Below, piece by piece: positions 5,889 to 6,258 of a stretch of DNA of 6,258 nucleotides. The notes under the pieces are model-generated. The model was given only the letters and a program-made list of their open reading frames with translations. It was not told the origin of the DNA and made no database searches. The DNA lies in the NCBI GenBank assembly GCA_947505055.1, contig CANNLO010000286.1:1-6258 (forward strand), read 5' to 3'. The translations under genes and the position numbers were made by a program. This DNA is from Methylococcaceae bacterium (GTDB lineage Bacteria > Pseudomonadota > Gammaproteobacteria > Methylococcales > Methylomonadaceae). Within the stretch, counting starts at the first letter, position 1. Every line of letters starts with the position of its first letter.

Positions 5889-5980
5889 AGTCAAAAAAAA
5901 ATCCACAAACACCTAAAATTGCCCCCTCCGAATTCATATATGATATTCAGAAGGAGTTAAGTTTTCGCCAAACACAGGCT

Positions 5981-6079
5981 TTACAGAACATAACTCCACC
6001 AGTTCTTGTGGAAGTTTGCCGCAAGAATATTAATAGGTGAGCCATACTTAAGTTCACCCCCAGACTCAACCATCAGCTT
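5981..6079 (-). pseudogene. 3' stub of an unidentified gene cut off by the IS element
   Basis: Thirty-two codons followed by TAA read KLMVESGGELKYGSPINI and end in NWWSYVL. The frame is open right up to the IS boundary at 6080 and has the composition of real protein (aromatic, two Trp, no low complexity). There is no Shine-Dalgarno sequence before the only ATG (6073). The simplest reading is the C-terminus of a gene of the same cluster whose 5' part was separated by the insertion. I do not recognise the family. Alternatively it is a chance open frame, which cannot be excluded at this length. Confidence 0.45.
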
Positions 6080-6258
6080 TGTAGTGGTCAAGTTTTTTAA
6101 GACACAGAGATAGGTTGTTTCATAGCCATATTGGCTTCATAGTTATTGGGTGAGACATATCCCAATGTAGAATGTAATCGCTGACTATTATAGAAATTAA
6201 TTATATAGTCGTTGATATTACGCATCGCTTCTTCATGATTAGCATAGTCTTGTCGCCA
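6080..6258 (-). mobile_element. IS3-family insertion sequence, one end
   Basis: The transposase C-terminus reads towards an apparent element end at 6080, where the plus strand begins TGTAGTGGTCAAG, fitting the TG...CA ends usual for IS3-family elements. The stop codon lies 17 bases inside the end. The other end, its inverted repeat and any target duplication are outside the window, so the exact boundary is inferred. Confidence 0.75.
6097..6258 (-). CDS. IS3-family transposase, C-terminal part (gene runs off the window)
   Basis: The last 53 codons of an integrase-core (rve) transposase, stop TAA at 6099-6097. The sequence contains the IS3/IS150-type C-terminal signature INDYIINFYNSQRLHSTLGY (15-34) followed by VSPNNYE (35-41), nearly identical in pattern to InsF/OrfB proteins (the YN..R.HSTLGY.SP motif). 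The DDE catalytic residues lie upstream, outside the window, so activity cannot be judged. The visible part is intact, with no frameshift or stop. It is oriented like the sugar genes, and outward read-through transcription from the element into the downstream cluster is conceivable. Confidence 0.93.
   Translation of the reverse strand, partial: WRQDYANHEEAMRNINDYIINFYNSQRLHSTLGYVSPNNYEANMAMKQPISVS

Noticed and set aside
5934..5943. Palindrome TCATATATGA in the leader of the first SDR
   Set aside because: Short and AT-only at its core, with no -35 partner at good spacing; not enough to call a promoter or operator.
5878..5980. Search for a JUMPstart/ops element ahead of the sugar genes
   Set aside because: No GGCGGTAG or close variant was seen here.
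6145..6166. Inverted repeat ATTGGG...CCCAAT
   Set aside because: It lies inside the conserved coding end of the transposase with a 10-base loop and no T run; probably chance.
1..6258. CRISPR array, tRNA or rRNA genes
   Set aside because: No regularly spaced short repeats with unique spacers and no tRNA-like or rRNA-like sequence were seen; the only tandem repeats are the coding TPR units.

Overview
The window looks like an accessory region of a Gram-negative, probably gammaproteobacterial chromosome. This rests on family content (surface-sugar enzymes, a HigB/HigA-type toxin-antitoxin pair, an IS3-type transposase, TPR repeats), moderate-to-low GC, and a recurrent TGGGGTCAGA intergenic motif. 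No ribosomal or core marker gene is present, so the genus cannot be named. Every supported gene lies on the minus strand, so the biological order runs from the high coordinates to the low ones.

Layout in transcription order. Positions 6258-6080 are the end of an IS3-family insertion sequence, with the last 53 codons of its transposase and a probable TG...CA end. Directly against it (6079-5981) is a 32-codon open stretch that looks like the 3' stub of a gene cut by the IS. Then come five closely spaced genes (gaps of 6-18 nt) of nucleotide-sugar or surface-glycan type: an extended SDR epimerase/reductase with a TTG start (5877-4894), a FdtA/QdtA-type sugar 3,4-ketoisomerase cupin (4877-4473), a class I SAM methyltransferase (4454-3831), a second extended SDR (3820-2873), and an LhgO-like FAD-dependent oxidoreductase (2866-1664).

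The 306-base gap at 1358-1663 holds no convincing gene. It does contain the 3' end of a group II intron (domains V and VI, 1482-1410) without its upstream domains or reverse transcriptase. Next is a toxin-first HigB/RelE-like plus HigA/NadS-like pair (1273-655). Its promoter overlaps a perfect 6-3-6 palindrome at 1301-1315, which also places the toxin start at a GTG. After an intergenic stretch with two TGGGGTCAGA copies and a perfect TATAAT box, a TPR protein starts at 485 and runs out of the window; it carries near-identical 102-bp tandem units.

The five sugar genes probably form one operon that makes or modifies an unusual deoxysugar or hydroxyacid-decorated residue of a surface glycan. 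Neither SDR has the TDE motif of 4,6-dehydratases, so the 4-keto-6-deoxy substrate expected by the cupin must come from outside the window. No glycosyltransferase, aminotransferase or flippase is visible. The cluster is flanked on both sides by mobile-element debris, consistent with an exchangeable glycan locus whose upstream part was interrupted by the IS.
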